A DNA stretch of 64,000 bases from Gallionellaceae bacterium (GCA_028714875.1 JAQTLN010000004.1:62001-126000), one strand, 5' to 3'; positions 1-9,344 are shown, numbered from the stretch's first letter. The notes: generated by a model from the sequence alone, not told the origin. Translations and numbers: made by a program.

Positions 1-960
1 ATCCACCGCCATCGGCTGGGCAAAATCCGGTACTCGCGGATACTGGTTTGAGCCGGCCAGCGGGAATATCCGCTCGAACCGTATCCAGGTGGTTCCGGTT
101 CGATAAGTGCCCGACTTTTCTACACTCGCCTGCTGCCAGAAGGGGGCATTGAATTGGCTCACATGGTGTTGCCGCCGGCTTGGAAACATGAAACCCCACT
201 CGTCCTCTCGCGTGGGGCCGATAAGCCAGTAGCCCTCGGCATTGAGCAGCCAGATGTCACCCACTGATCCAGCCAGCAAGCTCAGCTTGCTGAGCAAACG
301 CTGTCCCAGGTAATTGAGTACCACCATGCCGCGAATCTGGCCCTGGCTATCGGCCACCGGCACGGCAAAGCGTATGGTCGGCTTGACGGGGTGTTCGATG
401 GCGCCATGCTCGACATTCAAATCGAGGGGTGAAACGTAGATCTGCCCAGGTGACAGCCACAGGGTTTCCTGGAAATAGTAGCGATCATGCTTGTCCTGCA
501 GGTCTTGCTTCTTTTGGATCGTCGACTGTCCATCGGCAAAGTCGACGCGCACCTCCTCCATACCATCCAGGCCGATGAAACGGATCTTGTCGTAGATGCG
601 CTTCTGCTTGGCCAGCACGCGGTACTCGAGGGCAAGCTGGCGACGGTGCTCGGGGTTGTTGTTTTCCAGGTAGGTGGTGAGTTCGTTGTGCTGTGACAGA
701 TAGCGTAGGTCGGACAGGACGGTATCCATCTCCAGGTGGATGATTTGCGTGGCAAGCTTGACGGCCCGTTCCTGCTCCGCCTGGCGAAGATTCAGAAGAT
801 TGCGTGCTTCAGCCTGGTTATAAATGGCAACCGGGATGGTCAGCAATGCGGACAACGCCGCTCCGAACAAGAGGGTCTGGAGCGCGATGAGCCGGACATC
901 GACCTGCACTACCCGATGCAGGGTGTGTACCCGGGTCAACCAGTGTCCACGCAATTTCAT
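1..960 (-). CDS. Membrane sensor protein with dCache-like periplasmic domain (partial, runs off left edge)
   Basis: An open frame starts at an ATG complementary to 958-960 and stays open to base 1, so 320 residues are visible and the C-terminus is missing. A hydrophobic segment at about residues 22-45 is followed by a soluble region with the character of a double-Cache sensor (motifs RFIGLDGMEEVRVDF, SPLDLNVEHG, GMVVLNYLG, DIWLLNAEGYW). Such proteins sense small molecules outside the membrane and normally end in a kinase, GGDEF or MCP domain, which would lie beyond the edge. Its start overlaps the stop of the upstream hybrid kinase by ATGA, so the two are probably translationally coupled. The output domain is unknown. 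Confidence 0.75.
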   Translation of the reverse strand, partial: MKLRGHWLTRVHTLHRVVQVDVRLIALQTLLFGAALSALLTIPVAIYNQAEARNLLNLRQAEQERAVKLATQIIHLEMDTVLSDLRYLSQHNELTTYLENNNPEHRRQLALEYRVLAKQKRIYDKIRFIGLDGMEEVRVDFADGQSTIQKKQDLQDKHDRYYFQETLWLSPGQIYVSPLDLNVEHGAIEHPVKPTIRFAVPVADSQGQIRGMVVLNYLGQRLLSKLSLLAGSVGDIWLLNAEGYWLIGPTREDEWGFMFPSRRQHHVSQFNAPFWQQASVEKSGTYRTGTTWIRFERIFPLAGSNQYPRVPDFAQPMAVD

Positions 961-3392
961 GGCGGGGCGGGTGCGCCGCCGATTTCGGCCACCAGTGCGC
1001 AAATGGCCTCGGGCTGTACCGGTTTGACCAGATGTAGGTCGAAGCCAGCTTCCCGCGAACGCATCCTGGCCTCCTCGTGTCCGTAGCCGGTCACCGCCAC
1101 CAGATACAGCGCTTCGTCCGGAGCTTGCTGATCGCGCAAACGTCGGGCCACCTCGTAGCCATCCATGCCGTGGAGTCCGATATCGAGCAGGACAAGCTGG
1201 GGATGAAAGACGCGCGCGAGTTCCAGCGCCGCCGCGCCGTCGGTCGCCGTCCTGACAGTCTGGCCTTCGAGCGCCAGCAGTACTGACATGCTGTCCAACA
1301 CGACGGGGTTGTCATCCACCACCAGCACCCGGCAACCGACTGTGGCGGGAGACGCCTTCGCCATTTCCGTGCCTGCCGCCTTCGCGGTATCGACCAAGGC
1401 CGGCAGCCGGATCGTGAACTCCGAACCCAGCCCTGGGCCCGCGCTGGCCGTCTCGATTTGCCCACCGTGCATTTCCAGCAGCCGCTTCACCAGCGTCAAA
1501 CCGATTCCCAACCCGCCCTGAGCACGATCCAGCGTGCGTTCACCCTGGAGAAACAAGTCGAAAATGTGTGGCAACAGGTCGCCCGGTATGCCGATGCCGT
1601 TGTCGCGCACCTTGATGTCGATCATCGCCCCCTCCACGCTGGCCTCAAGCTCGATGAGTCCGCCTTCCGGGGTGTACTTGGCGGCGTTGTCCAGCAGGTT
1701 GAGCAGCACCTGCGCCAGACGCACCGGGTCGCCACGCAGCCAGACCGGCCTCTCGGGCAAACGCAACTCGAGCCGGTGCCCTTTGGCCTCGATCAGTGGC
1801 CGGGCCATGTTGAGCGCCTGATCCACTATGTCGGCAAACGAGAGCGTTTCCTGATGCAGCGCCACCTTGCCGCGCGCGATGCGTGAAACATCCAGCAGGT
1901 CGTCGACCAGCCGGGTCAGGTGGGTGACCTGACGCTCGATGGTCTCCCGCGCCCAGCGTATCTGCGGTTCCCGCGTCTCCAGGCGGCCAAGGACATGGGC
2001 AGCGTTGCGGATGGGTGTCAGTGGATTGCGCAGTTCGTGACCGAGCATGGCGAGGAACTCGTCCTTGCGTTTGTCCGCTTCCGTCAATGCCCGCTCGGCC
2101 GATTTGAGCTCGGTAATGTCCTGGGTGGTGCCGAAGCCGCTCAGCAGTGATCCAGTCGCGTCGAATTCCAGTTCGGCCTTTTCCCGCACCCACTTCACCT
2201 CACCGTTCACTACCAGGCGGTGTTCGATATCGTAAGGCGCGCCTCGCAGGGCGGCTCTCCACATCCGATCAACGTAGTCCCGGTCTTCCGGATGAACGAT
2301 CGTGAGAAATGATTCATAGGTGAGCGGTGTGCCCTTGGGAATGCCGAAGATGCGATGGTTTTCGTCCGACCAGCGCAATTCGTTGCGCTCGAGGTCGAGC
2401 CGCCAACTACCGATCTGGCCAACCGCCTGGGCGCGATTCAGATCGGCCTGGCTGTCCCGCAATGCCAGTTCGATTTTTCTGCGCTCTGTGGTCTCGCGCA
2501 GGATGACGGTGAACCGCCTGTGGCCCTGCATCTCGATCTGGGAAATGGAGGCTTCGATGGGAAACAGATCGCCATTAGCCCGCCGCCCCTGAAGCGCGCG
2601 TGAACCGTTTATGTTGCGGCTGGTCAGGCCGGATCGCGCGAAAGTCCGGAGGTGTTCGGCATGGACAAGACGCGACTCCACGGGTAGCAGCGCATCCAGT
2701 GGCTGGCCCAGTACCTCGGCGGCCGGCGAACCGAACATCCGCTCGGCTGCCGGGTTGAACAACACGATGAGTTGATCTTCGTCAACGCTGACGATCGCAT
2801 CCGTGGCTGACTCGACCAGCCCGGCCAGGTGTTGCTGCGCCAGCCGGCGCTCGGTGATGTCGGTGAGCGCGATGCGGGTCAACAGCGACGCGTCGTCCTG
2901 CTTCATGCACAGGCAATCCAGTCGGGCATGGAACAGAGCGCCGTCGGCGCGCCTGAGCGTCAGTTCGCAACCTTGTTTTTTGCCCGGGTTCATCGAATCC
3001 ATGAACTGACGGTTCCAGTGCTCTCTGTTCTCGGGGCTGACAAAATTCGCGAAGCGCTGCTTCAGCAGTTCCTTGCGCGTCACCCCGAACAGTTCGGAGA
3101 CGGTGAGGTTGGCCTCGACTATCACGGCCGAGCGGTCGAGGGAGAGGTAGCCGATGGGGGCGAAATCATAGAGATCCAGGTAACGATCCCGTGACTCCTC
3201 GATGGTTTGCTGTGCGCGGCGCAGCTCGTCGTTTTGCATCTCCAGTTCAATCTGGTGAACCTGGAGTTCGTGCAGAAGCTCGTCCGCGGGACGTGCGCGC
3301 ATCGCCGTGTCCGCTTCGGAAGCCTCGGTGAGGCGCGATTCCGCGTCTGTCCGAAGTTGTGGTTGATCCTCCCCAAGCGGCTTCGTCGCCAT
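957..3392 (-). CDS. Hybrid sensor histidine kinase: three PAS, HisKA, HATPase_c, C-terminal REC
   Basis: This is a soluble hybrid kinase of about 811 residues. After a coiled N-terminal region come three PAS-like modules (roughly residues 60-180, 190-305 and 310-430). Next are the HisKA box GHELRNPLTPIRN with the phospho-His near residue 452, an HATPase_c domain with DNGIGIP and GLGIGLTLVKRL, and a receiver domain (VLVVDDN, phosphoacceptor in LVLLDIGLHGMDG, conserved KPV). The frame extends up to 3542, but the ATG at 3392 is preceded by AAAGGA at good spacing and gives a usual N-terminus. No transmembrane segment is seen. The stop overlaps the start of the membrane sensor gene by four bases, so the kinase may act with that sensor. 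The divergent REC-GGDEF protein is a possible phosphorelay partner. Confidence 0.88.
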   Translation of the reverse strand: MATKPLGEDQPQLRTDAESRLTEASEADTAMRARPADELLHELQVHQIELEMQNDELRRAQQTIEESRDRYLDLYDFAPIGYLSLDRSAVIVEANLTVSELFGVTRKELLKQRFANFVSPENREHWNRQFMDSMNPGKKQGCELTLRRADGALFHARLDCLCMKQDDASLLTRIALTDITERRLAQQHLAGLVESATDAIVSVDEDQLIVLFNPAAERMFGSPAAEVLGQPLDALLPVESRLVHAEHLRTFARSGLTSRNINGSRALQGRRANGDLFPIEASISQIEMQGHRRFTVILRETTERRKIELALRDSQADLNRAQAVGQIGSWRLDLERNELRWSDENHRIFGIPKGTPLTYESFLTIVHPEDRDYVDRMWRAALRGAPYDIEHRLVVNGEVKWVREKAELEFDATGSLLSGFGTTQDITELKSAERALTEADKRKDEFLAMLGHELRNPLTPIRNAAHVLGRLETREPQIRWARETIERQVTHLTRLVDDLLDVSRIARGKVALHQETLSFADIVDQALNMARPLIEAKGHRLELRLPERPVWLRGDPVRLAQVLLNLLDNAAKYTPEGGLIELEASVEGAMIDIKVRDNGIGIPGDLLPHIFDLFLQGERTLDRAQGGLGIGLTLVKRLLEMHGGQIETASAGPGLGSEFTIRLPALVDTAKAAGTEMAKASPATVGCRVLVVDDNPVVLDSMSVLLALEGQTVRTATDGAAALELARVFHPQLVLLDIGLHGMDGYEVARRLRDQQAPDEALYLVAVTGYGHEEARMRSREAGFDLHLVKPVQPEAICALVAEIGGAPAPP

Positions 3393-3784
3393 GTGCATCC
3401 TTTCGCTTGGTACAGCGGGTGCGGTCTTGGTGGGGGTGTTGCTTCTAGGGATATTGCCTAGAAAGGGGGGATTATTCATTGCGTATCGGATTGTGGCAAA
3501 TCGGCAGGTCCAGCAGTCAAGGTGGAATGAATCGCCCGACATTCCGGTTGCCGCGTAGCCAGATCACGCTGGGGCCGTGCCATGGCAAGTCGTATAGGTA
3601 GCTAAAGATACCTCCAATATCTTCTCTTCCCACTCCCGGTTGATGATGCAACCCATGGCTGGGTGGCGTGGCGCCGGGTTTTTCAGTGTTTTTGGCGATG
3701 CGCACGGTGTGCTCACACTGGCTTTCCCGCCCCTGAACGCAACAATGCCCGACGGTTTCGAGTAGCAGTCGGACGGAGATCATC

Positions 3785-4705
3785 ATGGTGTCCAACAAAC
3801 CCCACATTCTTATCCTCGACAACGAGCCGATCTCCTCTCACGTACTCGCCAGGGTGCTGGCCGCCGAGTACAGGGTTCAGCGTGTCCCGGATGCGAACCA
3901 TATCCTCGATGCCGTCAGGCGCCCCGGTCGGCGGCCGGACCTGATTCTGCTGGACGTCAGCCCACCCAAATGGGAGGGTTTCGATATCTGCCGGCAGATC
4001 AAGGAAGACGAGATGACCCAATCCGTGCCGGTTATGCTGATCACCCAGGGTGACCACGCGGATGACGAGGTGCGCGGCTTCAAGCTGGGAGCCGCCGATT
4101 GCATCACCCGGCCTTTCCGCCTGGATCTGGTCAAGGCCCGCATCCGCAGGCAGATCCGGCTCAAGATCAATAATGACTTGCTTGAGCGCTATGCCAACCA
4201 GGACTGTCTCACCGACATCGCCAACCGACGTCGCTTCGATCTGGCGCTGGATGCCGAGTGGCGACGCGCAATGCGGGATGTAAATCCTCTGTCGCTGCTG
4301 ATGGTGGATGTGGATTGCTTCAAACAATACAACGATCTTTATGGCCACCTCGAAGGTGACCAGTGCCTGCGCCAGATAGCCGGCGCCATGGCGCAGGTAT
4401 TGACCCGCCCGGGCGATCTGCTGGCCCGTTACGGTGGTGAGGAGTTTGCCGTCATCCTGCCTGGTACCGACCTGGAGGGCGCCTGTCTGATAGGGGGGCG
4501 GCTGCGAGAGGCCATCGCGGAGATGAACATCCCCCACTTGCGCGAGGATGGTGTCGGGCGGGTCACCATCAGTGTCGGCTGTGCCAGTGAGCGTCCCACT
4601 CAAGCCCAGTCCTGCCACCAACTCATACTGACCGCCGACAACCAACTCTATGCCGCGAAAAATGCGGGCCGCGACTGCGTAAGGGCTGGGAAAAAGACTG
4701 TTTGA
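3785..4705 (+). CDS. Response regulator with GGDEF output (diguanylate cyclase, PleD/WspR-like)
   Basis: The 306-residue protein has an N-terminal receiver domain (about 1-125) and a GGDEF domain (about 135-300) that makes c-di-GMP from two GTP. The catalytic loop is GGEEF, and an RxxD inhibitory site (RPGD) lies five residues before it, so product inhibition is expected. The receiver has the phosphoacceptor in LILLDVSPP, but the usual acidic pair reads LDNE and the conserved lysine position reads TRPF, that is Arg for Lys; phosphorylation behaviour may be altered. A GGAG stretch precedes the ATG. It is divergent from the hybrid kinase across about 240 bases (392 from the preferred kinase start). 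Confidence 0.9.
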   Translation: MVSNKPHILILDNEPISSHVLARVLAAEYRVQRVPDANHILDAVRRPGRRPDLILLDVSPPKWEGFDICRQIKEDEMTQSVPVMLITQGDHADDEVRGFKLGAADCITRPFRLDLVKARIRRQIRLKINNDLLERYANQDCLTDIANRRRFDLALDAEWRRAMRDVNPLSLLMVDVDCFKQYNDLYGHLEGDQCLRQIAGAMAQVLTRPGDLLARYGGEEFAVILPGTDLEGACLIGGRLREAIAEMNIPHLREDGVGRVTISVGCASERPTQAQSCHQLILTADNQLYAAKNAGRDCVRAGKKTV

Positions 4706-4804
4706 TTCGTGGGGGAGCGGACAAGCGCGCGTGATGCTCGCGTTCCTTCGCTTCCGTGTGTCAGTGCCGCCAGCGCAGACCCGGCCTGCGGTTGGATAGG
4801 GGCC

Positions 4805-5323
4805 TCACCCGAACAAATTATCCACCTCGTCCTGCGATACGGCCGCCGCCGGTGTCACCACCGGGCCGGCCAGCAGGCCGGGGTCGGGTTCGTCGTCGAC
4901 CAGCAGGTGCACCAGGCTGTCTTCCATTTTTTGCACCAGCACCATGAGCTTGTTGATCACCTGGCCGACCAGATCCTGAAATGCCTGCGCCTGGATGATC
5001 TCGCTGGTGTCCGCGCCGCTTAGCGTATGTTCCACCCGCAAGCTCGCCAGAAAGGCGCGTATTTCCGGGGAACGGGTTTTGCCTTCCAGTTCCGCCGCGC
5101 GCGCCTTCTGGGCGCGCAATCGGTCGGCTATCGCTTCCGCCGCGTTCAGGGTCTGGCCGGCGGATTGTTCGGTCAGCGCCGCGATATAGCGCAGACGGTC
5201 GCGCGCGTTGCTCACCACATTGGCTTGCGGCATGCCCTGATCGCCGATGTCGAGCAGCGTGGCGCGCAGTTCTTCCACCATGCCGACGAGGTCGTGGCGC
5301 AGGTTTTCCAGGTTGTTCATCAA
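4805..5323 (-). CDS. cheZ: CheZ-type chemotaxis protein phosphatase
   Basis: The 172-residue mostly helical protein ends in QDEVDNLFG, which matches the C-terminal CheY-binding tail of CheZ. The segment QAFQDLVGQVINK (residues 113-125) matches the CheZ catalytic helix. Asp117 and Gln121 correspond to the residues that position water for dephosphorylation of CheY-P. It is shorter than E. coli CheZ (214 aa), mainly in the hairpin. No other che gene is adjacent; the window has an Aer-like receptor at 51-53 kb. Start could be the first or second Met. The frame sits immediately downstream of comEC with about 60 bases between. Confidence 0.85.
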   Translation of the reverse strand: MMNNLENLRHDLVGMVEELRATLLDIGDQGMPQANVVSNARDRLRYIAALTEQSAGQTLNAAEAIADRLRAQKARAAELEGKTRSPEIRAFLASLRVEHTLSGADTSEIIQAQAFQDLVGQVINKLMVLVQKMEDSLVHLLVDDEPDPGLLAGPVVTPAAAVSQDEVDNLFG

Positions 5324-5383
5324 GGCTCTCCTCCGGGGATGGGGGGTTATCGGCAGGTCGGGCGAATTCTTTTGCTTCGCGCC

Positions 5384-7723
5384 TCAATCACGCCAATAAC
5401 GTTTTTCCCGCGCGCGCGCGCTTTCAACTTCCACCCCTGTTCTATCCAGGCGCAGCGTCACCGCGCCATCGCGGTCGGTGCGCCAGACAGGCACCGCCAG
5501 ACTTCGATAACGCGCCAGCACTTCCGGATGTGGATGCCCGTAGCGGTTGCGATGGCCGACCGGGATGACGATGCTTTTCGCCGCCACGGCGTGCAGGAAT
5601 TCGGGGCTGGAGGAAGTCAGGCTGCCGTGGTGCGGCGCGACCAGGACATCGGCGGCCAGAGGTTGCCGGCGTTCGCGCAGGTTGATTTCCGACAGGCGTT
5701 CGATATCCGCCGTCAGCAAGGCGCCGTGGCCCGCCGCGTCCACCCGCAGCACACAGCCACGTTCGTTGTCGGAATAGCCGGGCTGGGCGTAGTGGTGCGC
5801 GGGCGGATGCAGCAGGGTGAATACGACGCCGTCCCAGGCCCAGGTCTGCCCGGCGACGCACGGGCGCGCGTCGGGCCGCGCCGCCAGGATGGCCTGGCCG
5901 GCTTCGCCCAGGCTGGCGCGCGGCACCCCGGCCAGCGAAGTCAGAAACCAGTCGGGCCGATGGCTTGCCAGCACGGCCGCGACGCCGCCGCTATGGTCGA
6001 GGTCGTCGTGGGTCAGAATCAGGCCATCGAGGTGATTGATGCCCTGGCTCCACAGGTAAGGCGCGACGATGCGGCTGCCGGCCTCCTCGCCGGAAAAAAA
6101 GCGCGGGCCGGCGTCCACCAGCAGGCTGTGCCGGGCGGTGCGCAGCAGTAGCGCCTCACCCTGGCCGACATCCAGTACCGTCAACCAGGCCTCGCCCGGC
6201 GCCGGCGCGGGCAGGCGGGGAAACAGCAAGGGCAGGAACAGGAACACGCCCAGCCAGCGCGCCGGCACGCCGCGCGGCAAGAGCAGAATGGCCGCGCCCA
6301 ACAAGGCCAAAAGCAAGGCCGGGAGACTGGGCGTGGCGGCGTGGAACACCGGCTGCGGCAGGCGCGCCAGCCACTCCAGCCCGATCATCACCACCTGAAC
6401 GACCGTATGCGCGATCACGGCAAATACCTCCCACGGCAGCACCGCCGCCAGCAGGCTGGCCGGCACCGCGACCAGGCTGATCAAGGGAATGGCAAAGGCG
6501 TTGGCCAGCGGCGAGACCAGCGAAACCTCATGGAACAAGGCCAGCAGGAGTGGTGTGAGCGCCAGGGTCACCGCCCATTGCGCGGCGAGCCAGGTGCGCC
6601 AGGCCGGCAACGGGCGCAAACGCCCGCTGCCGGCCCAGAGCAGCGCCGCCACCGCGCCGAAAGAGAGCCAGAAACCGGGCGCGAACGCCGCCCACGGGTC
6701 GAACAACACCACCACGGCCAGCGCCGCCGCCAACAATCGCGAGGGGCTGCCGTTGCGGTCCAGCAGCGCCACCAGGGCGGCGCCGGCCAGCATGTAGAGC
6801 GTGCGTTGCGCGGGGATGCCGAAACCGGCCAGCGCGGTGTAAGCGGCGGCGGCGGCGAAGCCCAGCAAGGCGCCCGCCTTGCGCGCCGGCAGGCGCAAGG
6901 CCAGCCCCGGCAGCCGCCGCCACAACGCTTGCGCCAAGGCGTAGATCAGCGCGGAGAACAGGGTGATGTGCAGACCGGAAATGCTCATGAGGTGAGTTAC
7001 GCCGGTCTGCCGGAACAACGTCCATTGCGCGGCGGGAATGGCATCCTGCTCGCCCACCGCGAGGGCGCGCACCACCCCGGAATAGGGGCGTTCGCCCAGC
7101 GCCGCGCGCAGATGGCCGCGTATGGCTTCGCGGGTGTGGTCGAGACGCGCGCGCCAGTCGCCGCCGCAAGCCGAGGCGCTGGTGGGCAGGCCGACCACGC
7201 CGCCAGTGGCGCGGATGTCGCGTTGCAGCAGCCAGGCTTCGTAGTCGAAACCGCCGGGATTGATGTTGCCATGCGGTCGATACAGCCGCGCCAGCACCTG
7301 GACGCAGTCGCCGCCGCGCACCCTGGGCACTGCTTCGCCCGGCCGGCCATGCCAGCCGAGTTGCACGCGCGCCGGCAAGGTGGCGCCGGGTGTGCTTACC
7401 GTCTCGACCGCCAGCACGAAGCGGATGCCGCTCGCCGTGGTTTCCGGCAGATCGAGCACGCGCCCGCTCAGGCTGACATCGCGCCCCTCCCAGAGCGCGG
7501 GCAGTTGTTCGGAGAGACGGAGATCGGCGCGCCAGGCGGCGTAGAAGAAACCGGCGGCCAACGCGACCAGCAACAGGGCGGCCTGGCGCACCCGCCGGGG
7601 CGCTCGGATGGCCAGCAGAAAAGCCAGCGGCAACACCCAGGCCCAGAGCAGCGGCGGCAACGCCGGCCGGGTTTGCAGCGCGGCGGCGCCGAGGACGAAG
7701 GCGAGGATGAGGAAGCGGATCAT
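5384..7723 (-). CDS. comEC: ComEC/Rec2 family DNA internalisation protein
   Basis: At 779 residues this has the full ComEC layout. It begins with N-terminal membrane segments and a DUF4131-like domain. The Competence domain follows, with the motif TGVTHLMSISGLHITLFSALIY and many hydrophobic helices to about residue 490. The C-terminus is a metallo-beta-lactamase-like domain (TVLDVGQGEALLLRT, ILTHDDLDHSGG, LVAPHHGS). ComEC forms the inner-membrane channel for single-stranded DNA during natural transformation; the C-terminal domain is a proposed nuclease. A palindromic repeat lies directly upstream. No other com genes are in the window. Confidence 0.93.
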   Translation of the reverse strand: MIRFLILAFVLGAAALQTRPALPPLLWAWVLPLAFLLAIRAPRRVRQAALLLVALAAGFFYAAWRADLRLSEQLPALWEGRDVSLSGRVLDLPETTASGIRFVLAVETVSTPGATLPARVQLGWHGRPGEAVPRVRGGDCVQVLARLYRPHGNINPGGFDYEAWLLQRDIRATGGVVGLPTSASACGGDWRARLDHTREAIRGHLRAALGERPYSGVVRALAVGEQDAIPAAQWTLFRQTGVTHLMSISGLHITLFSALIYALAQALWRRLPGLALRLPARKAGALLGFAAAAAYTALAGFGIPAQRTLYMLAGAALVALLDRNGSPSRLLAAALAVVVLFDPWAAFAPGFWLSFGAVAALLWAGSGRLRPLPAWRTWLAAQWAVTLALTPLLLALFHEVSLVSPLANAFAIPLISLVAVPASLLAAVLPWEVFAVIAHTVVQVVMIGLEWLARLPQPVFHAATPSLPALLLALLGAAILLLPRGVPARWLGVFLFLPLLFPRLPAPAPGEAWLTVLDVGQGEALLLRTARHSLLVDAGPRFFSGEEAGSRIVAPYLWSQGINHLDGLILTHDDLDHSGGVAAVLASHRPDWFLTSLAGVPRASLGEAGQAILAARPDARPCVAGQTWAWDGVVFTLLHPPAHHYAQPGYSDNERGCVLRVDAAGHGALLTADIERLSEINLRERRQPLAADVLVAPHHGSLTSSSPEFLHAVAAKSIVIPVGHRNRYGHPHPEVLARYRSLAVPVWRTDRDGAVTLRLDRTGVEVESARAREKRYWRD

Positions 7724-7737
7724 GGGTGGGAAGCCTG

Positions 7738-7834
7738 TCTCCCCCCTTTTTCAAAGGGGGGCCGGGGGGGATTTTTGATGCAAAGGCAGGCGTGATACAA
7801 ATCCCCCCTAACCCCCCTTTGAAAAAGGGGGGGA
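7738..7834. repeat. Palindromic repeat, family A (CCCCCTTT/AAAGGGGG), full inverted pair
   Basis: Left arm contains CCCCCCTTTTTCAAAGGGGG followed by a G-run and ATTT. The right arm is its inverted counterpart, AAATCCCCCC followed by CCCCCCTTTGAAAAAGGGGG. Each arm is itself a hairpin, so the whole can form a cruciform. The same core recurs at about 12158, 22349, 25868, 34585 and 60236. It sits between divergent comEC and the DUF2062 gene. Confidence 0.85.
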
Positions 7835-7913
7835 TAGCTTTTGCCAGACTCACACCGCACCGGAATCACCCCGCGCACTGAGGTTTCTTCATGCTTCCCC
7901 ATAGAATCTCCCC

Positions 7914-8459
7914 ATGCCACGCAAATACTTTCGCAAATATCTCCCGGATCACGCCACAGTGCGCGAGCACCGCTTTCTGCGCCCGTTCCAGGCGCTGCTC
8001 AAACATCCCAATCTTTGGCATCTGAACCGCCATTCCGTGGCGGGCGGGCTGGCGGCGGGGTTGTTCGGCGGGCTGGCGCCGGGGCCGGTGCAGATGGGCA
8101 TCGCGGCGATTCTGGCTATCGTGTTCCGGGTGAATCTACCGGTGGCGGTCATCACCACGCTCTATACCAACCCGTTCACCTGGCCGCCCTTGATTCTGGT
8201 GGCTTACAAAATCGGCAGTTGGGTGACCGGCGGTAACGGCGTCGGTTACCAGGAGTTCGTGTTCGACTGGCACAAGCAGCCCTGGAGCGAGTTTCCGCCG
8301 GTCTTCGGCCATTGGCTGCTGGGGTTGGGTGAAACTTTCCTGATCGGCGATCTGATTTTGGCCTGCGTGCTTGCGGTGTTGGGCTATGTCGCCGTGCAAC
8401 TCGCCTGGCGGCTGCACATCCTGGCCTATCTGCGCCGCCGGCGGCGGCGCCCACGCTGA
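7914..8459 (+). CDS. DUF2062 family membrane protein
   Basis: A 181-residue protein with a basic N-terminus (RKYFRKYLPDHATVREHRFLRPF) and about three hydrophobic segments (GGLAAGLFGGLAPGPVQMGIAAILAIVF, VITTLYTNPFTWPPLILVAY and a C-terminal helix). These features, including the TNPFTWPP motif, match the DUF2062 family of small inner-membrane proteins of unknown function. The stop codon abuts the stop codon of soxA on the other strand with no spacing, so the two convergent transcripts must read into each other or end within the coding regions. Confidence 0.8.
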   Translation: MPRKYFRKYLPDHATVREHRFLRPFQALLKHPNLWHLNRHSVAGGLAAGLFGGLAPGPVQMGIAAILAIVFRVNLPVAVITTLYTNPFTWPPLILVAYKIGSWVTGGNGVGYQEFVFDWHKQPWSEFPPVFGHWLLGLGETFLIGDLILACVLAVLGYVAVQLAWRLHILAYLRRRRRRPR

Positions 8460-9335
8460 TTACCAGTCCCGCTCGGCCGGCACGCTGATCGGGTAGCCAT
8501 TGGTCAGCGCGGTCACGAATACTTCCAGATCGGTATACGGCTGGCTGCCCGGCCGCAGCGGCTGGGTGCGGGTATCCAGGTTGCACTCGGCGAAACGCAG
8601 TTGCAGCGATTGCAGCATGTATTGCGTGCGGTAGACCGGATAGTGGGCGGCGTCGCCGTAGATGGTGGTGATGACGTTGCCGCGCAGGCGCTTGCCGATG
8701 TTGTGGGTGTGGCAGGAGGCGCAGGCGAAGTTGAAGGCACCCGCCTTGGTGTGGAACAGGCGGCGGCCGCGATCGTAGGCTTCCTTCATCGGTCCAGCGG
8801 ACACGTCGATATTGATGGGTTGGCCGTTGCCGAGGCTGGCGAGGTAGAGGGAAATCGCGCTGTTGTCGTAACTGCCGTTCTGCAACACGCGCCCCTGCTT
8901 GGCGCCGCAATGTTCGATCACTTCCTCCAGCCCGGCCACGTGGCCCAGATCTGCGCGCCAGCGCGGATAGCCGGCGCGCAGATTCTGCTGTGAGCCAGTC
9001 CGTTCACTCAGGCAACTGGCGAAGTTGCCGTACACGTCGAGTTGCTTGAACAGGCGCTCGCCGCGATCCACCGCGAAATGGCCGCCATGCACCGCCTGGT
9101 TGAAGGGCGGGTCCATGAACTTCCAGTTGAGTTTCCAGTTTTCGTCCGGATTGCCGGCCAGGCGGTAATCCAGGTTGGCCGGGTCTTTCCAGTATTGATA
9201 AGTGCCGGAGAGCGTGAGATCGCCGGATACGAGGGGTTCGTAACGTTCGAACGGCTCGTATTCACGATAGGGAATGTCCTGCGCCAGGGTCGCGGAGGCA
9301 AGCAAAGCGGCGAGAAGAAAGGACAGGGTTTTCAT
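8460..9335 (-). CDS. soxA: SoxA, c-type cytochrome subunit of the SoxAX thiosulfate-oxidising complex
   Basis: A signal peptide covers about residues 1-19. The single heme motif CASCH is at residues 205-209, and the cysteine that carries the persulfide ligand and active site in SoxA is seen as C251 in AECNLDTR. SoxAX couples thiosulfate oxidatively to the SoxY carrier in the periplasm. The N-terminal domain has no CxxCH; C108 and C143 remain at positions where a disulfide replaces heme 1 in monoheme SoxA proteins. It follows soxX by 9 bases, so the two form an operon. No soxYZB genes are in the window and they must lie elsewhere. Confidence 0.92.
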   Translation of the reverse strand: MKTLSFLLAALLASATLAQDIPYREYEPFERYEPLVSGDLTLSGTYQYWKDPANLDYRLAGNPDENWKLNWKFMDPPFNQAVHGGHFAVDRGERLFKQLDVYGNFASCLSERTGSQQNLRAGYPRWRADLGHVAGLEEVIEHCGAKQGRVLQNGSYDNSAISLYLASLGNGQPINIDVSAGPMKEAYDRGRRLFHTKAGAFNFACASCHTHNIGKRLRGNVITTIYGDAAHYPVYRTQYMLQSLQLRFAECNLDTRTQPLRPGSQPYTDLEVFVTALTNGYPISVPAERDW

Positions 9336-9344
9336 GGCGCCACC

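Noticed and set aside
3393-3542. N-terminal extension of the hybrid kinase
   Set aside because: The frame is open to 3542, but AAAGGA before the ATG at 3392 and the lack of any domain in the extra 50 residues favour the later start.
6341-7795. Long plus-strand open frame of 484 codons opposite comEC
   Set aside because: It is Gln/Arg/Gly/His-rich, has no domain and is the antisense shadow of a clear ComEC gene in high-GC DNA.
7738-7834. CRISPR-like array from recurring C/G-rich repeats
   Set aside because: The repeats are paired palindromes, not evenly spaced direct repeats with unique spacers, and no cas gene is present.
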